NCBI GenBank assembly: GCA_029007825.1 | Contig: JAQXIO010000026.1 | Span: 1 to 63,536 of the forward strand | Reading direction: 5' to 3' | Source of the DNA: Bacteroidales bacterium | Lineage (GTDB): Bacteria; Bacteroidota; Bacteroidia; Bacteroidales; JAQXIO01 | DNA: 63,536 nucleotides | In this document: positions 7,242 to 16,827 of the stretch, piece by piece | Position numbering within the stretch: the first letter of the stretch is position 1 | How the letters are laid out: the number at the start of each line of letters is the position of its first letter | Translations under genes and position numbers: made by a program | Notes under the pieces: generated by a model | The model's input: the letters and a program-made list of their open reading frames with translations, nothing else | What the model was told of the DNA's origin: nothing | The model's database searches: none

Positions 7242-7487
7242 CAGATGCTGCTACGCGATGTTTTTGCGCAACGTAAGTTATTTTTATTATTTTTGAAAAA
7301 AATCTTCCGAGCGGTTTGTTTCTTGTGTTTTAAGCGTTTTTTCAGCGTTCGGAAATTTGTATTTTCCGTAACCGGAGGATTTGCTGTGCTTACTGTGTGC
7401 CGGATTTAGTCGCGTATGGTTGCAGTAAATCGAGCCGAAGGGAGAATCGGAATGGGTAATGTGTGTAATTTTAATAACCGGAAAAAT

Positions 7488-8519
7488 ATGCCTGTAAACC
7501 GTAATGCGTTGATTCGTTATAAAACGATCGATGCTTGTCTGAGGAACCGCTACAGGCGGTGGACGTTGGATGACCTGATCGATGCTTGTTCGGAGGCTCT
7601 TTATGAATATGAGGGCATTGACAAGGGTATCAGTCGCCGTACGGTGCAACTGGATATTCAGATGATGCGCAGCGAGAAGCTGGGCTATAATGCGCCTATC
7701 GTCGTGTACGACAACAAATATTATATGTATGAGGACGAGGATTACAGCATTACGAATACGCCGCTGACGGAGAATGATCTGAGGGTGATGTCGGGGGCTG
7801 TGGAGGTGTTGCGGCAGTTTAAAGGGTTTTCGTATTTTTCGGATATGGGCGATATCGTGAGCCGTCTCGAAGACCATATCACTTCGGCCAGACAGAAAAC
7901 GGTGCCGGTGATCGATTTTGAAAAGAACGAAAGCCTGAAGGGGCTGGATTATCTGGATACGGTTTACCGGGCGATCGTGAATAAGCAGGCGTTGGAGATG
8001 CGTTATCACTCGTTCCGGGCGCGGTCGGCTTCTACGTTTGTCTTTTATCCTTATCTTTTGAAGGAGTACCGGAACCGGTGGTTTGTTTTCGGGCAGAGAA
8101 AAGGGAGTCAGAAGTTGTTTAATCCGGCTCTCGACCGGATTGAGGGCTTACGTGTCGCGGAAAAAGAGACGTACCGGGAGAATACTTTGTTCGATCCTCT
8201 TACTTTTTTCGACGATGTGATCGGTGTCACAAAAGAGACAGATGAGAAGGCTTCGGTCGTGCGGATATCGGCCAATGCGCAAAATGCCCCGTATGTGGCT
8301 ACAAAACCGATCCACAGGAGCCAACGAATCGTGGAGAGGCATGAGGATGGTTCGGTTACGTTTGAAATGCGGGTCGTGATTAACCGGGAACTGCATCGTG
8401 AGTTACTGGGGTTTGCAGATGGTATAAAGGTGCTTTATCCTCCGTCGCTGGCCGATTTCATGTCCAAGAGGCTCGGGCTTGCGAGCCGGATGTACCAGGA
8501 TGATCCGTTGCAGCGGTGA
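7488..8519 (+). CDS. WYL-domain transcriptional regulator divergent from the TROVE gene
   Basis: I start the gene at 7488 (MPVNRNALIRYKTIDACLRN), where homologues of this Bacteroidales family begin; the upstream in-frame ATGs at 7416 and 7452 add unconserved sequence. The product has 343 residues. Residues 1-85 form a winged helix-turn-helix region (YRRWTLDDLIDACSEA, ISRRTVQLDIQMMRS). Residues about 170-225 form the WYL ligand-binding domain (MRYHSFRARSASTFVFYPYL, RWFVFGQR), followed by a C-terminal WCX-like extension. WYL proteins sense nucleic acid or nucleotide ligands and control DNA-damage and phage-defence genes. Its divergent position makes the TROVE/Y-RNA unit the obvious target, which is inference. 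Confidence 0.88.
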   Translation: MPVNRNALIRYKTIDACLRNRYRRWTLDDLIDACSEALYEYEGIDKGISRRTVQLDIQMMRSEKLGYNAPIVVYDNKYYMYEDEDYSITNTPLTENDLRVMSGAVEVLRQFKGFSYFSDMGDIVSRLEDHITSARQKTVPVIDFEKNESLKGLDYLDTVYRAIVNKQALEMRYHSFRARSASTFVFYPYLLKEYRNRWFVFGQRKGSQKLFNPALDRIEGLRVAEKETYRENTLFDPLTFFDDVIGVTKETDEKASVVRISANAQNAPYVATKPIHRSQRIVERHEDGSVTFEMRVVINRELHRELLGFADGIKVLYPPSLADFMSKRLGLASRMYQDDPLQR

Positions 8520-8685
8520 GAGCGTTTTGCGTTGCGGATTATTTTCCTAACTTTGCCTTATGCATTGACGTGTCAAGTGTATCCGTTTCCGGGAGCCAGC
8601 GGCCTTATCTGTTTTTCATGGCGGGTGTTTATTATTTTCCAACGGGACGGAGTTCCGATATTGCGAAATCTGAAAAGTAGATACT

Positions 8686-11600
8686 ATGAAACAATCTTTT
8701 GGTACTTTGTGGTACCGTATTTCCAAGAAAATCCGAACCGGTCGGAAATGTTTTTCGGGGGGTGTGCCTGTGATTCTGGCCGTGAGCGTTCTTTTTGCAT
8801 TGGCTGCCTGCGGCCCAAAGAAACGGAGTATTTCGTCCCAACAATTAGAGGAGGGTTTCAAGAAGCCTCAGGATTCGATCAAAACCGCCGTTTACTGGTA
8901 CTGGATTTCCAATAACGTCTCGAAAGAGGGGGTGGTAAAGGATCTCCATGCAATGAAGAGGGCTGGTATTAACCGTGCGTTTATCGGGAATATCGGACAG
9001 GATGATATTCCTTACGGAGATGTTACGATGTTCAGCGACGAGTGGTGGGATGTTCTGCACACGGCATTGAAAACTGCTACGGAACTGGATATAGAAATCG
9101 GAATTTTCAATTCTCCGGGGTGGAGCCAATCGGGCGGCCCGTGGGTGAAACCGGAAGAGGCGATGCGTTATCTGGCTTCTTCGGAGCTGCGTGTGAACGG
9201 CCCTCAGAAACTGAATGTGAAATTGGAGAAGCCGATCGAGCTTTTCGAGGATGTGAAGGTACTCGCTTATCCTGCACCTGCCGGTGATAAAGAGATTTTC
9301 GATACGAAAACGGGAAGTATTTTTGTTACCGGCGGGAACGGTGCTTTTCTCACGGACGGCAATAAAAAGACATCGGTGGCTTTGCAACAGTCGAAACCTG
9401 TCGATATCCGTTTTACGGCTGATGCTCCGTTTACTGCCCGGAGCCTTGTAATCCAGCCAACCGAAGAATATATCGATGCGGATGCCGTTCTTACGGCAAA
9501 TGTAAATGGAGAGGAGCGCGTTCTTGCGCGTTTTCCTATAAATCGTACGAATACTATGCTGAGCGTAGGTTTCGTGCCTTATGCCCCGATTGTTATTTCG
9601 GTACCGGCAACGGAGTCGAAGCAGTTTACGCTGACGGTTACGAGCAAAAGCGACAAAGGGGCTCTTGCCGAGGTTGCTCTTTCGCCTGCGGCTTTCGTAG
9701 AGCGTTATCCGGAAAAGACGCTGGCGAAGATGCATCAGACTCCAAGTCCTTACTGGCAGGATTATATGTGGCGGAAGGAGCCGGAAATAGATAGCCCGGA
9801 TTTAGCCGTAGATCCGTCGAATGTTCTCGACCTTACGGCTTATATGGATGCGGACGGGACTTTAAAATACGATCTTCCCGAAGGGGAGTGGGTGATTTTG
9901 CGTATGGGTATGACACCTACGGGAACAACGAATACACCTGCTTCGCCGGAGAGTACCGGTTATGAGGTGGATAAGATGAGCAAGAAGCACGTGGAAAAGC
10001 ATTTTTACGGCCATATGGGTGAAATACTGAACCGTATACCGGAGGCCGACCGAAAGAGTTTTAAAGTGGTTGTACAGGATAGCTACGAGACGGGTGGACA
10101 GAATTTTACGGATGGAATGATCGAAGAGTTCAAGGCGCGTTACGGTTATGATCCTACTCCTTATTTACCCGTTTACCAGGGGTATGTAGTCGGCGACCGT
10201 ATGCATAGCGACCGTTTCTTGTGGGATGTGCGCCGTATGGTGGCGGATAAGGTTGCTTATGATTATGTGGGCGGGTTGCGCGATATCAGCCATAAGCACG
10301 GTTTGGAGACGTGGCTCGAAAATTACGGGCACTGGGGATTCCCCGGTGAGTTTCTGAAGTACGGCGGACAGTCGGACGGAATCGGCGGCGAGTTCTGGAG
10401 CGGTGACGGTCTGGGTGAGATCGAGTGCCGTGCGGCTTCTTCGTGCGGCCATATTTACGGAAAGAATAAGATATGGGCTGAATCGCATACCAGCGGAGGA
10501 GATCCGTTTGTTGGTTATCCTTCGGTTCTGAAGCCGCGGGGCGACCTGTTCTTTACCATGGGTATCAACAATACTTTGCTGCATCTTTTTATTTCACAAC
10601 CGGACGATCGTTTGCCGGGAATCAATGCGTGGTTCGGAAACGAGTTTAACCGGAACAATACCTGGTTTTCACAGTTCGACTTGTTTACGGATTACCTGAA
10701 GCGGACGAATTACATGCTTCAACAGGGCTTGAATGTGGCCGATGTGGCTTATTTTATCGGAGAGGACGCGCCGAAAATGACCGGTGTGGTTTATCCGGAA
10801 TTGCCTGAGGGTTATCAGTTCGATTATATGAATGCGGAGGTGATCGAACGGGATATGAGCGTGAAGGACGGTTTACTGACGTTGCCTCACGGCACGCAGT
10901 ACCGGTTGCTCGTATTGCCGGAGCAGGAAAGTATGCGTCCCGAATTGCTGAAGAAGATAAAACAGCTTGTCGAAAACGGCGCCGTTGTACTGGGACCTGC
11001 CCCTTCTTATTCACCAAGCCTCCAGAACCAGCCAGAGGCCGATAAGCTGGTAGTTGCGTTGGCCGCTGAGTTGTGGGGTGATGTGGACGGTAAGAGTGTT
11101 AAGTACCGCAAGGTGGGAAAGGGTATGGTGATGAGTGGTTTGTCTATGCCGGAGGCTTTAGAGCTTATCGGTTGTGTGCCTGATTTCCGCCTGCCGGAGA
11201 ATGCTCCGGTTTTGTACTGTCACCGTACTGCTCCCGATTTCGATATTTATTTTGTTTCGAACCAGAGCGACCAGACGCAGGAGGTTACTCCCGAATTCCG
11301 GGTAACGGGACGCCAGCCGGAGTTGTGGCTTGCCACTACGGGGGCTATCCGGCCTTTGCCTTCTTATACGGAGAGTGCTGTGGGTACGTCGGTTCCCCTG
11401 AAACTCGCTCCGGGTGAAAGCGTGTTCGTGGTATTCCGTGATAAGGCATCCAAGGCTCCCGTGGAGGGCGGAATCGCCGCAAATTATCCGGCTCCTACGG
11501 AAACGATCCGGGTGAACGGTACGTGGAAGGTACAGTTCGACGCTTCTATGCGTGGTCCGGAAGAGGTTATCGATATGGCGGAGTTGCAGCTTTGGAACGA

Positions 11601-11988
11601 GAGTAGCGACGAACGGATAAAATATTATTCCGGAACGGCGGATTATTCCACTTCGTTTATGATCGGCAAGAGTGCGCCTTCCGACCGGATTTTGCTGGAC
11701 TTGGGTAAGGTTTATGCGATGGCTAAGGTGAAGGTGAACGGTCAGTATGCCGGAGGTATATGGACAGCTCCTTATTCGTTAGATATTACCGAGTGGGTGA
11801 AAGAGGGCGAAAATACGCTGGAGATCGAGGTTGTCAATAACTGGGTAAACCGTTTGATCGGAGACAAGCGTCTTCCGGAAAGGGAACGGAAAACTTGGTG
11901 TCCTATCAATACGTGGAAGGCTGATTCTCCGTTGCAGCCGTCGGGGATAGCGGGACCTGCTGTGGTGTCGAGGATTCTGGGGGAATAA
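8686..11988 (+). CDS. Secreted lipoprotein glycoside hydrolase, GH106 (alpha-L-rhamnosidase)-like
   Basis: The protein has 1100 residues. A long basic N-region and hydrophobic stretch end in a lipobox, LAAC, with Cys42 as the likely lipidated residue, so it sits on a membrane surface. The body has GH106-family features: VYWYWISNNVSKEGVVKDL, AGINRAFIGNIG, IGIFNSPGWSQSGGPWV, and further on VVQDSYETGGQNFTDGM and GGEFWSGDGLGEIECRAAS. The C-terminus (about 975-1095) is a galactose-binding-like beta-sandwich (VKVNGQYAGGIWTAPYSLDI). GH106 enzymes remove alpha-L-rhamnose from plant polysaccharides such as rhamnogalacturonan. No SusC/SusD pair is adjacent, so the substrate is uncertain. Confidence 0.82.
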   Translation: MKQSFGTLWYRISKKIRTGRKCFSGGVPVILAVSVLFALAACGPKKRSISSQQLEEGFKKPQDSIKTAVYWYWISNNVSKEGVVKDLHAMKRAGINRAFIGNIGQDDIPYGDVTMFSDEWWDVLHTALKTATELDIEIGIFNSPGWSQSGGPWVKPEEAMRYLASSELRVNGPQKLNVKLEKPIELFEDVKVLAYPAPAGDKEIFDTKTGSIFVTGGNGAFLTDGNKKTSVALQQSKPVDIRFTADAPFTARSLVIQPTEEYIDADAVLTANVNGEERVLARFPINRTNTMLSVGFVPYAPIVISVPATESKQFTLTVTSKSDKGALAEVALSPAAFVERYPEKTLAKMHQTPSPYWQDYMWRKEPEIDSPDLAVDPSNVLDLTAYMDADGTLKYDLPEGEWVILRMGMTPTGTTNTPASPESTGYEVDKMSKKHVEKHFYGHMGEILNRIPEADRKSFKVVVQDSYETGGQNFTDGMIEEFKARYGYDPTPYLPVYQGYVVGDRMHSDRFLWDVRRMVADKVAYDYVGGLRDISHKHGLETWLENYGHWGFPGEFLKYGGQSDGIGGEFWSGDGLGEIECRAASSCGHIYGKNKIWAESHTSGGDPFVGYPSVLKPRGDLFFTMGINNTLLHLFISQPDDRLPGINAWFGNEFNRNNTWFSQFDLFTDYLKRTNYMLQQGLNVADVAYFIGEDAPKMTGVVYPELPEGYQFDYMNAEVIERDMSVKDGLLTLPHGTQYRLLVLPEQESMRPELLKKIKQLVENGAVVLGPAPSYSPSLQNQPEADKLVVALAAELWGDVDGKSVKYRKVGKGMVMSGLSMPEALELIGCVPDFRLPENAPVLYCHRTAPDFDIYFVSNQSDQTQEVTPEFRVTGRQPELWLATTGAIRPLPSYTESAVGTSVPLKLAPGESVFVVFRDKASKAPVEGGIAANYPAPTETIRVNGTWKVQFDASMRGPEEVIDMAELQLWNESSDERIKYYSGTADYSTSFMIGKSAPSDRILLDLGKVYAMAKVKVNGQYAGGIWTAPYSLDITEWVKEGENTLEIEVVNNWVNRLIGDKRLPERERKTWCPINTWKADSPLQPSGIAGPAVVSRILGE

Positions 11989-12064
11989 ACGGACGAATGT
12001 ATTTTATCCGGAAATATAAAGAGGTAAGTTTCTTTATGATTTTCCGGATATGAATGATAAAGAG

Positions 12065-12099
12065 GAGGCGGAGGGCGTTGATTGTCTTCCGCCTCTTTT
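12065..12099 (+). terminator. Terminator after the GH106-like gene
   Basis: GAGGCGGA (12065-12072) pairs with TCCGCCTC (12088-12095), followed by TTTT. Apart from this, the 373-base stretch 11989-12361 shows no gene or clear promoter. Confidence 0.7.
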
Positions 12100-12361
12100 G
12101 TCAGGATATGAGGTATTCTTATTCCGGATTTTTCCGCTAAGGCCGGGAAAATATTTGCGGCAGATACAATGAGTCTTATTTATCCGTTTATAAAACTAAA
12201 GTTAAATCTGTGTTTTTCCGGTTATCCGGACAGGTTCCGAAAGGGATTTTTAGGTAACGGACAAAAGACGACGGGGAAAATCGAGCCGATACGGGATTAT
12301 GGGAGCAAATGTATCAGTCAGTGCTTTTATTGTTTTGTACATCAAAATACGAATTGATCGG

Positions 12362-14656
12362 ATGAATATGAGAGTCGGGATAATTTTTTTGCTATCGGTA
12401 TGTGTTGCTTCCATACAGGCGCAGGTTATAACTGGAAAGATTACAGACCGGAACGGTAATCCGGTCGAGTTTGCCGTAATTGTCGTGCAGACAGACGATT
12501 CGGTTTATGTGAATTCCGCTTATACCGATTCGTCGGGTATTTTTTCGTTAAAGGCGGATGTGACGCCTTTTCTTTTAACCGTACAACATTTGATGTATGA
12601 GACTTATCGTAGCCGTTATGCTTCACTGACGGTCGGGAATATAGAGATGAACGAAAAAAGCCGGATGCTTTCGGAGGTTTCCGTTTCGGGGGAACATCCT
12701 CTTGTCAGGGTTTCCGACGGGAAAATGACGTATAATATGCCTCATTTGCTAAAAGATAGGATGGCGGTAAGCGCTTATGAGGCTATTCTGGAGCTTCCCG
12801 GCGTTCAGGAACAGAGAGGGAAGATCGAACTTGCAGGGGCGAATGGGGTTACGGTCGTTCTCAATGGAAAGGCTACGAACATGGGTGAGAAGCAACTGGC
12901 CGATTTACTGAAAAATATGCCTAAAGAACGTATTCAGGAGACGGAGGTAATGTATAGTGCTCCGCCGCAATACCATGTGCGGGGGGCTGTCATTAATCTT
13001 ATACTTAAGAGCGAGGTATCTGATGTGCCGAAGTTGCAGGGACAAATCAACGCTTTATATGACCAGGGGTATTATGCAAATGCCCAAGGAGGGGCTGCAG
13101 TGGTATATAATGCGCCTAAATCGACTACCGATTTTATGTATTCGTTCGGTTATTCGCAGGAGCGGACGGGCGAAGATATTTTATCGCACCATTCGTATGG
13201 GGGCAAGGTTTATGATATAGAACAGTATGACAGAGGTTATGCCAGAATGCCGGTCCATACCATACGTTTCGGGAACGATTGGTTTCCGGACGATAAGAAT
13301 AAGATCAGCTTTGCCTATACTTCAGAAATTCAGCAATGGAGGCATGCATTTACTTCTTCGCGGGGTACGTATTCGGATTCGGAAAACAACAAGAATTCTG
13401 ACAAGCCTATACAGATGCATAATCTGGTACTCGGCTATACTTCAGGATTCGGACTTAGTACGGGGATCGATTTTACCTTTTATAAGAATCATGCTACGCA
13501 GTATTACCGGGAGAATAAGGCGGGAAAGGAGGATGCTTTCAATGCCGAATCCAAGCAGGATATCCGCCGGGTTTCGGTGTATGCGGATCAGAGTCATAAG
13601 TTGGGAAAGGAGTGGGTGCTTAATTATGGTGCCAAATTTAGTTTTGCTTCGGACAGAAGTTCTCAAATTTACCAGCCGTTGCAAAGTTATGACTGGTCTG
13701 CATCGAACAGCAATAGTAAATCGGACGAGTATGTGTATGATTTGTATACCGGTTTTTCCAAGAGTTTTTCGGACATTTTATCGGTGAATGCATCTCTGAC
13801 CGGTGAGTATTATAAACATCGTGAGATCGATTCGTGGAGCTTGTTTCCGATGATGGAGATCACCTATACCGCCCGTCCCGATCATATTTTTCAATTATCG
13901 GTTTCTTCGGATAAAGTTTATCCCAGTTACTGGGAGATGCAGAATGCAATCTCTTATCTCAGCGGATATACGGAGATACAGGGTAATCCGAATCTGAAAC
14001 CATCGAGGAGCTATTCTTCGCAGTTGAACTATATCTTAAAGAACAAATATATTTTTACGGTGTATGCGAATTATACGGACAGGGATTTCAGCCAGCTTCC
14101 GTATCAATCGTCCGACAGGTTGGTGCTTATTTATAAAACACTGAACTTCGATTATTCAAGCAAGTTCGGGCTCAATGTCGTAGTTCCTTTTAAAGCGGGA
14201 TCGATTCTCGATTCGAGATTAACCTTAAATGGTTTTTATGATAAAGCGAAAAGCGATCATTACCATGATATCAGCTTCGATAAGGATAACATTGCCTTTT
14301 ATGGCAGCTTAGACAATACCATCTTTATTTCATCGAAGCCGAATATTAAGGCCGAATTGTCGGGATCGTATATTACCCGTACGATTCAGGGGCCGATGGT
14401 TATCAGCAGCATGTACCGAATAGACGCCGGTGTAAAATGGACTTTCTGCAAGGGAAAAGCGGAACTGTCTTTCAGGGTTAACGATTTGTTTAATTCATGG
14501 GTTCCCAAGGAGCTCGATCTTCAATATAAGACGCAAGATCTGAGAATGCATATGATGCCGGATTCAAGGAGGGTTTCTCTGTCTTTTATCTATAAGTTCG
14601 GAGGATTTAAAGCGAGGGAGCATAAAGAGGTCGATCGTTCACGATTCGGGAAGTAG
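12362..14656 (+). CDS. Outer-membrane beta-barrel protein with carboxypeptidase-like N-domain (OMP_b-brl_3/TonB-receptor-like)
   Basis: I choose the ATG at 12362 because it starts a clean signal peptide (MNMRVGIIFLLSVCVASIQA); the frame upstream to 12299 looks untranslated. The mature protein begins with a CarboxypepD_reg-like domain (about 22-110: VITGKITDRNGNPVEFAVIV). A plug-like region follows (about 120-220: AYEAILELPGVQEQRGKIEL, VVLNGKATNMGEKQLADLL). The rest is a long aromatic-rich beta-barrel ending in YKFGGF and a basic tail. Length is about 764 residues. The family includes orphan outer-membrane transporters without a SusD partner. The ligand cannot be told from the sequence. Confidence 0.78.
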   Translation: MNMRVGIIFLLSVCVASIQAQVITGKITDRNGNPVEFAVIVVQTDDSVYVNSAYTDSSGIFSLKADVTPFLLTVQHLMYETYRSRYASLTVGNIEMNEKSRMLSEVSVSGEHPLVRVSDGKMTYNMPHLLKDRMAVSAYEAILELPGVQEQRGKIELAGANGVTVVLNGKATNMGEKQLADLLKNMPKERIQETEVMYSAPPQYHVRGAVINLILKSEVSDVPKLQGQINALYDQGYYANAQGGAAVVYNAPKSTTDFMYSFGYSQERTGEDILSHHSYGGKVYDIEQYDRGYARMPVHTIRFGNDWFPDDKNKISFAYTSEIQQWRHAFTSSRGTYSDSENNKNSDKPIQMHNLVLGYTSGFGLSTGIDFTFYKNHATQYYRENKAGKEDAFNAESKQDIRRVSVYADQSHKLGKEWVLNYGAKFSFASDRSSQIYQPLQSYDWSASNSNSKSDEYVYDLYTGFSKSFSDILSVNASLTGEYYKHREIDSWSLFPMMEITYTARPDHIFQLSVSSDKVYPSYWEMQNAISYLSGYTEIQGNPNLKPSRSYSSQLNYILKNKYIFTVYANYTDRDFSQLPYQSSDRLVLIYKTLNFDYSSKFGLNVVVPFKAGSILDSRLTLNGFYDKAKSDHYHDISFDKDNIAFYGSLDNTIFISSKPNIKAELSGSYITRTIQGPMVISSMYRIDAGVKWTFCKGKAELSFRVNDLFNSWVPKELDLQYKTQDLRMHMMPDSRRVSLSFIYKFGGFKAREHKEVDRSRFGK

Positions 14657-14756
14657 TTTTTTTCTCGTGAAACATGAAACGTGTCTTTGCGTAAATATGT
14701 AATGTGATTTTTTCGTATCTTGCGGGAAATTCACATTAAAAAGACAAAACAAAGCC

Positions 14757-15950
14757 ATGAAAATCCGCAGAAGAGACTTTGTAAAGGTGCTGGCGAAGGG
14801 TGTTCCGGGAGCACTCCTGTTGAATGCTATGCCTTCTCTCGGTGCAACAAACCGGAAAACAGAAAATGAAATTATTTACCGTACTCTCGGAAAAACGGGG
14901 ATTCGCGTTCCTATTATAAGCTCGGGCATCGTTCCGCAGGATAACCTGCGTTTGTGCCGCGCCATTTTCCGTTCGGGGATTGTTTTCTTCGATTCGGCAC
15001 ACGATTACCAGAACGGGCGTAACAGTACTACAATCGGGCAAATGCTGAAAGAGTTCGGACGGGATCGTTTTACGATTGCGACTAAGGTGCTTCTGCCTAC
15101 CGACCATCTTACGGGTTTGTACACGGAAGAGGCGACGGAGGAGCTTTTTTTTAAGCAGCTGAACACGGAGCTGGAGCGTCTTGATCTTCCTTATGTGGAT
15201 ATTCTGTATACGCATAAACCGATGAACCGCGCCAATATCGTCAATCCGAAAATTACGGGCTGGTTGCAGAAGGCGAAGGATATGGGGAAAACACGCTTTA
15301 TCGGCACTTCGAACCATGGGAACCAGGTGGAGTGCTTGGATGCTATGATCGAAGCCGGGGTGTACGATGTGGCTTATGTGGCTGTGAATTACCAGCAGCC
15401 TCCGGAGGTAAACGAGGCTATCAACCGTGCGGCTGCCGCGGGGCTGGGTATCGTGGCTATGAAGAACCATGCGGGTGGTTTCTTAGATAAGGAACAGACG
15501 ATGCCGGTCGATAAGGTTGCGGCTGTGAAGTGGTCGCTACAGAATCCGAACGTGCATACGGCTACCATTACTTTCCGCAGTTATGAGGAGTTGGAGCAGC
15601 ATCTTCCGCTTATGCAGGATATAACGATGACGGACAGCGAGCGGAAGCATTTGCAGTCGTTTACGCACAAGGCGGAGTTTGCCAGCCTGTTTTGCTATGG
15701 GTGCGGCTCGTGTTTGGCCCAGTGTCCGAAGCGGCTCCCGATACCGGATACGATGCGTGCTTATATGTACACTTACGGATACGGGGATAAGGTCAAGGCT
15801 CTCCATACTTTGGGCAAACTGGATATTCCGGAGAATGCCTGTGGGGATTGTGCGGTTTGTGCCGTTAAGTGCAAGCATAATTTCAGGGTGCAGGAGCGTA
15901 TTGCGGATATGTACCGCCTGAAGTCAGAGTCTTTGTCGTATATCGCTTAA
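14757..15950 (+). CDS. Tat-exported aldo/keto reductase with C-terminal 4Fe-4S motifs
   Basis: The protein has 397 residues. It starts with a twin-arginine-type signal (IRRRDFVKVLAKGVPGALLL), so it is likely exported folded. Residues about 38-300 are an aldo/keto reductase barrel with the expected catalytic positions: FDSAHDYQNGRN (Asp, Tyr), ATKVLL (Lys) and LYTHKP (His). The C-terminal part carries Cys clusters CYGCGSCLAQCPK and CGDCAVCAVKCKHNF, consistent with iron-sulfur binding in the 4Fe-4S-containing branch of the family. It heads a probable operon with the next two genes (gaps of 13 and 18 bases). Confidence 0.85.
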   Translation: MKIRRRDFVKVLAKGVPGALLLNAMPSLGATNRKTENEIIYRTLGKTGIRVPIISSGIVPQDNLRLCRAIFRSGIVFFDSAHDYQNGRNSTTIGQMLKEFGRDRFTIATKVLLPTDHLTGLYTEEATEELFFKQLNTELERLDLPYVDILYTHKPMNRANIVNPKITGWLQKAKDMGKTRFIGTSNHGNQVECLDAMIEAGVYDVAYVAVNYQQPPEVNEAINRAAAAGLGIVAMKNHAGGFLDKEQTMPVDKVAAVKWSLQNPNVHTATITFRSYEELEQHLPLMQDITMTDSERKHLQSFTHKAEFASLFCYGCGSCLAQCPKRLPIPDTMRAYMYTYGYGDKVKALHTLGKLDIPENACGDCAVCAVKCKHNFRVQERIADMYRLKSESLSYIA

Positions 15951-15963
15951 TTTACCAGATGCA

Positions 15964-16809
15964 ATGAAGAAGTTTTATTTTTTGTTTGTTTTGCTGTGTG
16001 CCGTGCTTTCGCTGGAGGCCGCAGATATTCGTTTCCCCGAAACGGAGGGTTATACTTTAGATGAGAAGATCGATTATTTTGACGGTGCGAGCCTGTTTAA
16101 CCAGATTAACGGGGCTGCGGCGGTTTATTTAGATTACGGTTTCACGGATATGCATCATGCCGTTTACCGGAGCAACGAGAATGACAGTTATATCGTGGCC
16201 GAGGCTTACCGGCACAAGAATCCCGATTATGCTTACGGTATGTATGCTTTGGAGCGTACGGGTTCGACCCGTTTTACCGATATCGGGGCACAGGCTTATG
16301 TGGAGGAGGGCGTATTGAACGTTTACGGCGATGTGTGGTACCTGAAGCTTTATTCGCACCAGAAGGATGAAAAGACGGCTATGGCGATGGGAAATATAGC
16401 CAGAGGTTTGGAGAAGGAGCTTTTCCCGAAAGCCCAACCACCCGAAGAGATTGCCTGGTTTCCCGAAGAGTTGCGTACGGTGGGTTCGGAGTTATTTGTC
16501 GTAAAGGATGTGCTGGGCCTATCGTTCCTGACGGAGGCTTATGCAGCTTCTTATAAAAACGGAAGCTACGATCTTTTCCTTTTTAAAAAGGGATCTCCGG
16601 CAGAGGCTGGAAAGATGGTTGCCGATTATTGCGCATGGGCGAAGACGACAGTCGATGTGCAACCCGGTAAAATCGTGTCGATACCGGATAAATACAACGG
16701 TACGGTGCATGCTTCGGTGAAGGGGAGTTATGTGGTTCTGCTGGCGGGCATAGAGAATGCGGGAGAAGCACAAACAATAATGAACGGAATACTGGAAAAA
16801 ATACGATAA
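15964..16809 (+). CDS. Secreted protein, DUF6599-like, function unknown
   Basis: The protein has 281 residues with a signal peptide (MKKFYFLFVLLCAVLSLEAA). The mature part opens with FPETEGYTLDEKIDYFDGAS and LFNQINGAAAVYLDYGF, followed by a section describing a YVEEGVLNVYGDVWYLKLYS strand pattern. I recall this order from a Bacteroidota domain of unknown function (DUF6599), but the family name is from memory. It sits between an exported aldo/keto reductase and a Gfo/Idh/MocA oxidoreductase, so it may accompany their carbohydrate or redox chemistry in the periplasm. Confidence 0.65.
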   Translation: MKKFYFLFVLLCAVLSLEAADIRFPETEGYTLDEKIDYFDGASLFNQINGAAAVYLDYGFTDMHHAVYRSNENDSYIVAEAYRHKNPDYAYGMYALERTGSTRFTDIGAQAYVEEGVLNVYGDVWYLKLYSHQKDEKTAMAMGNIARGLEKELFPKAQPPEEIAWFPEELRTVGSELFVVKDVLGLSFLTEAYAASYKNGSYDLFLFKKGSPAEAGKMVADYCAWAKTTVDVQPGKIVSIPDKYNGTVHASVKGSYVVLLAGIENAGEAQTIMNGILEKIR

Positions 16810-16827
16810 TAGGGAAGACAGTTAAAA

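Noticed and set aside
5730..7409. Long plus-strand frames of 250 and 278 codons opposite the TROVE gene
   Set aside because: Cys- and Phe-rich mirror translations of the TROVE coding strand, with no family signature.
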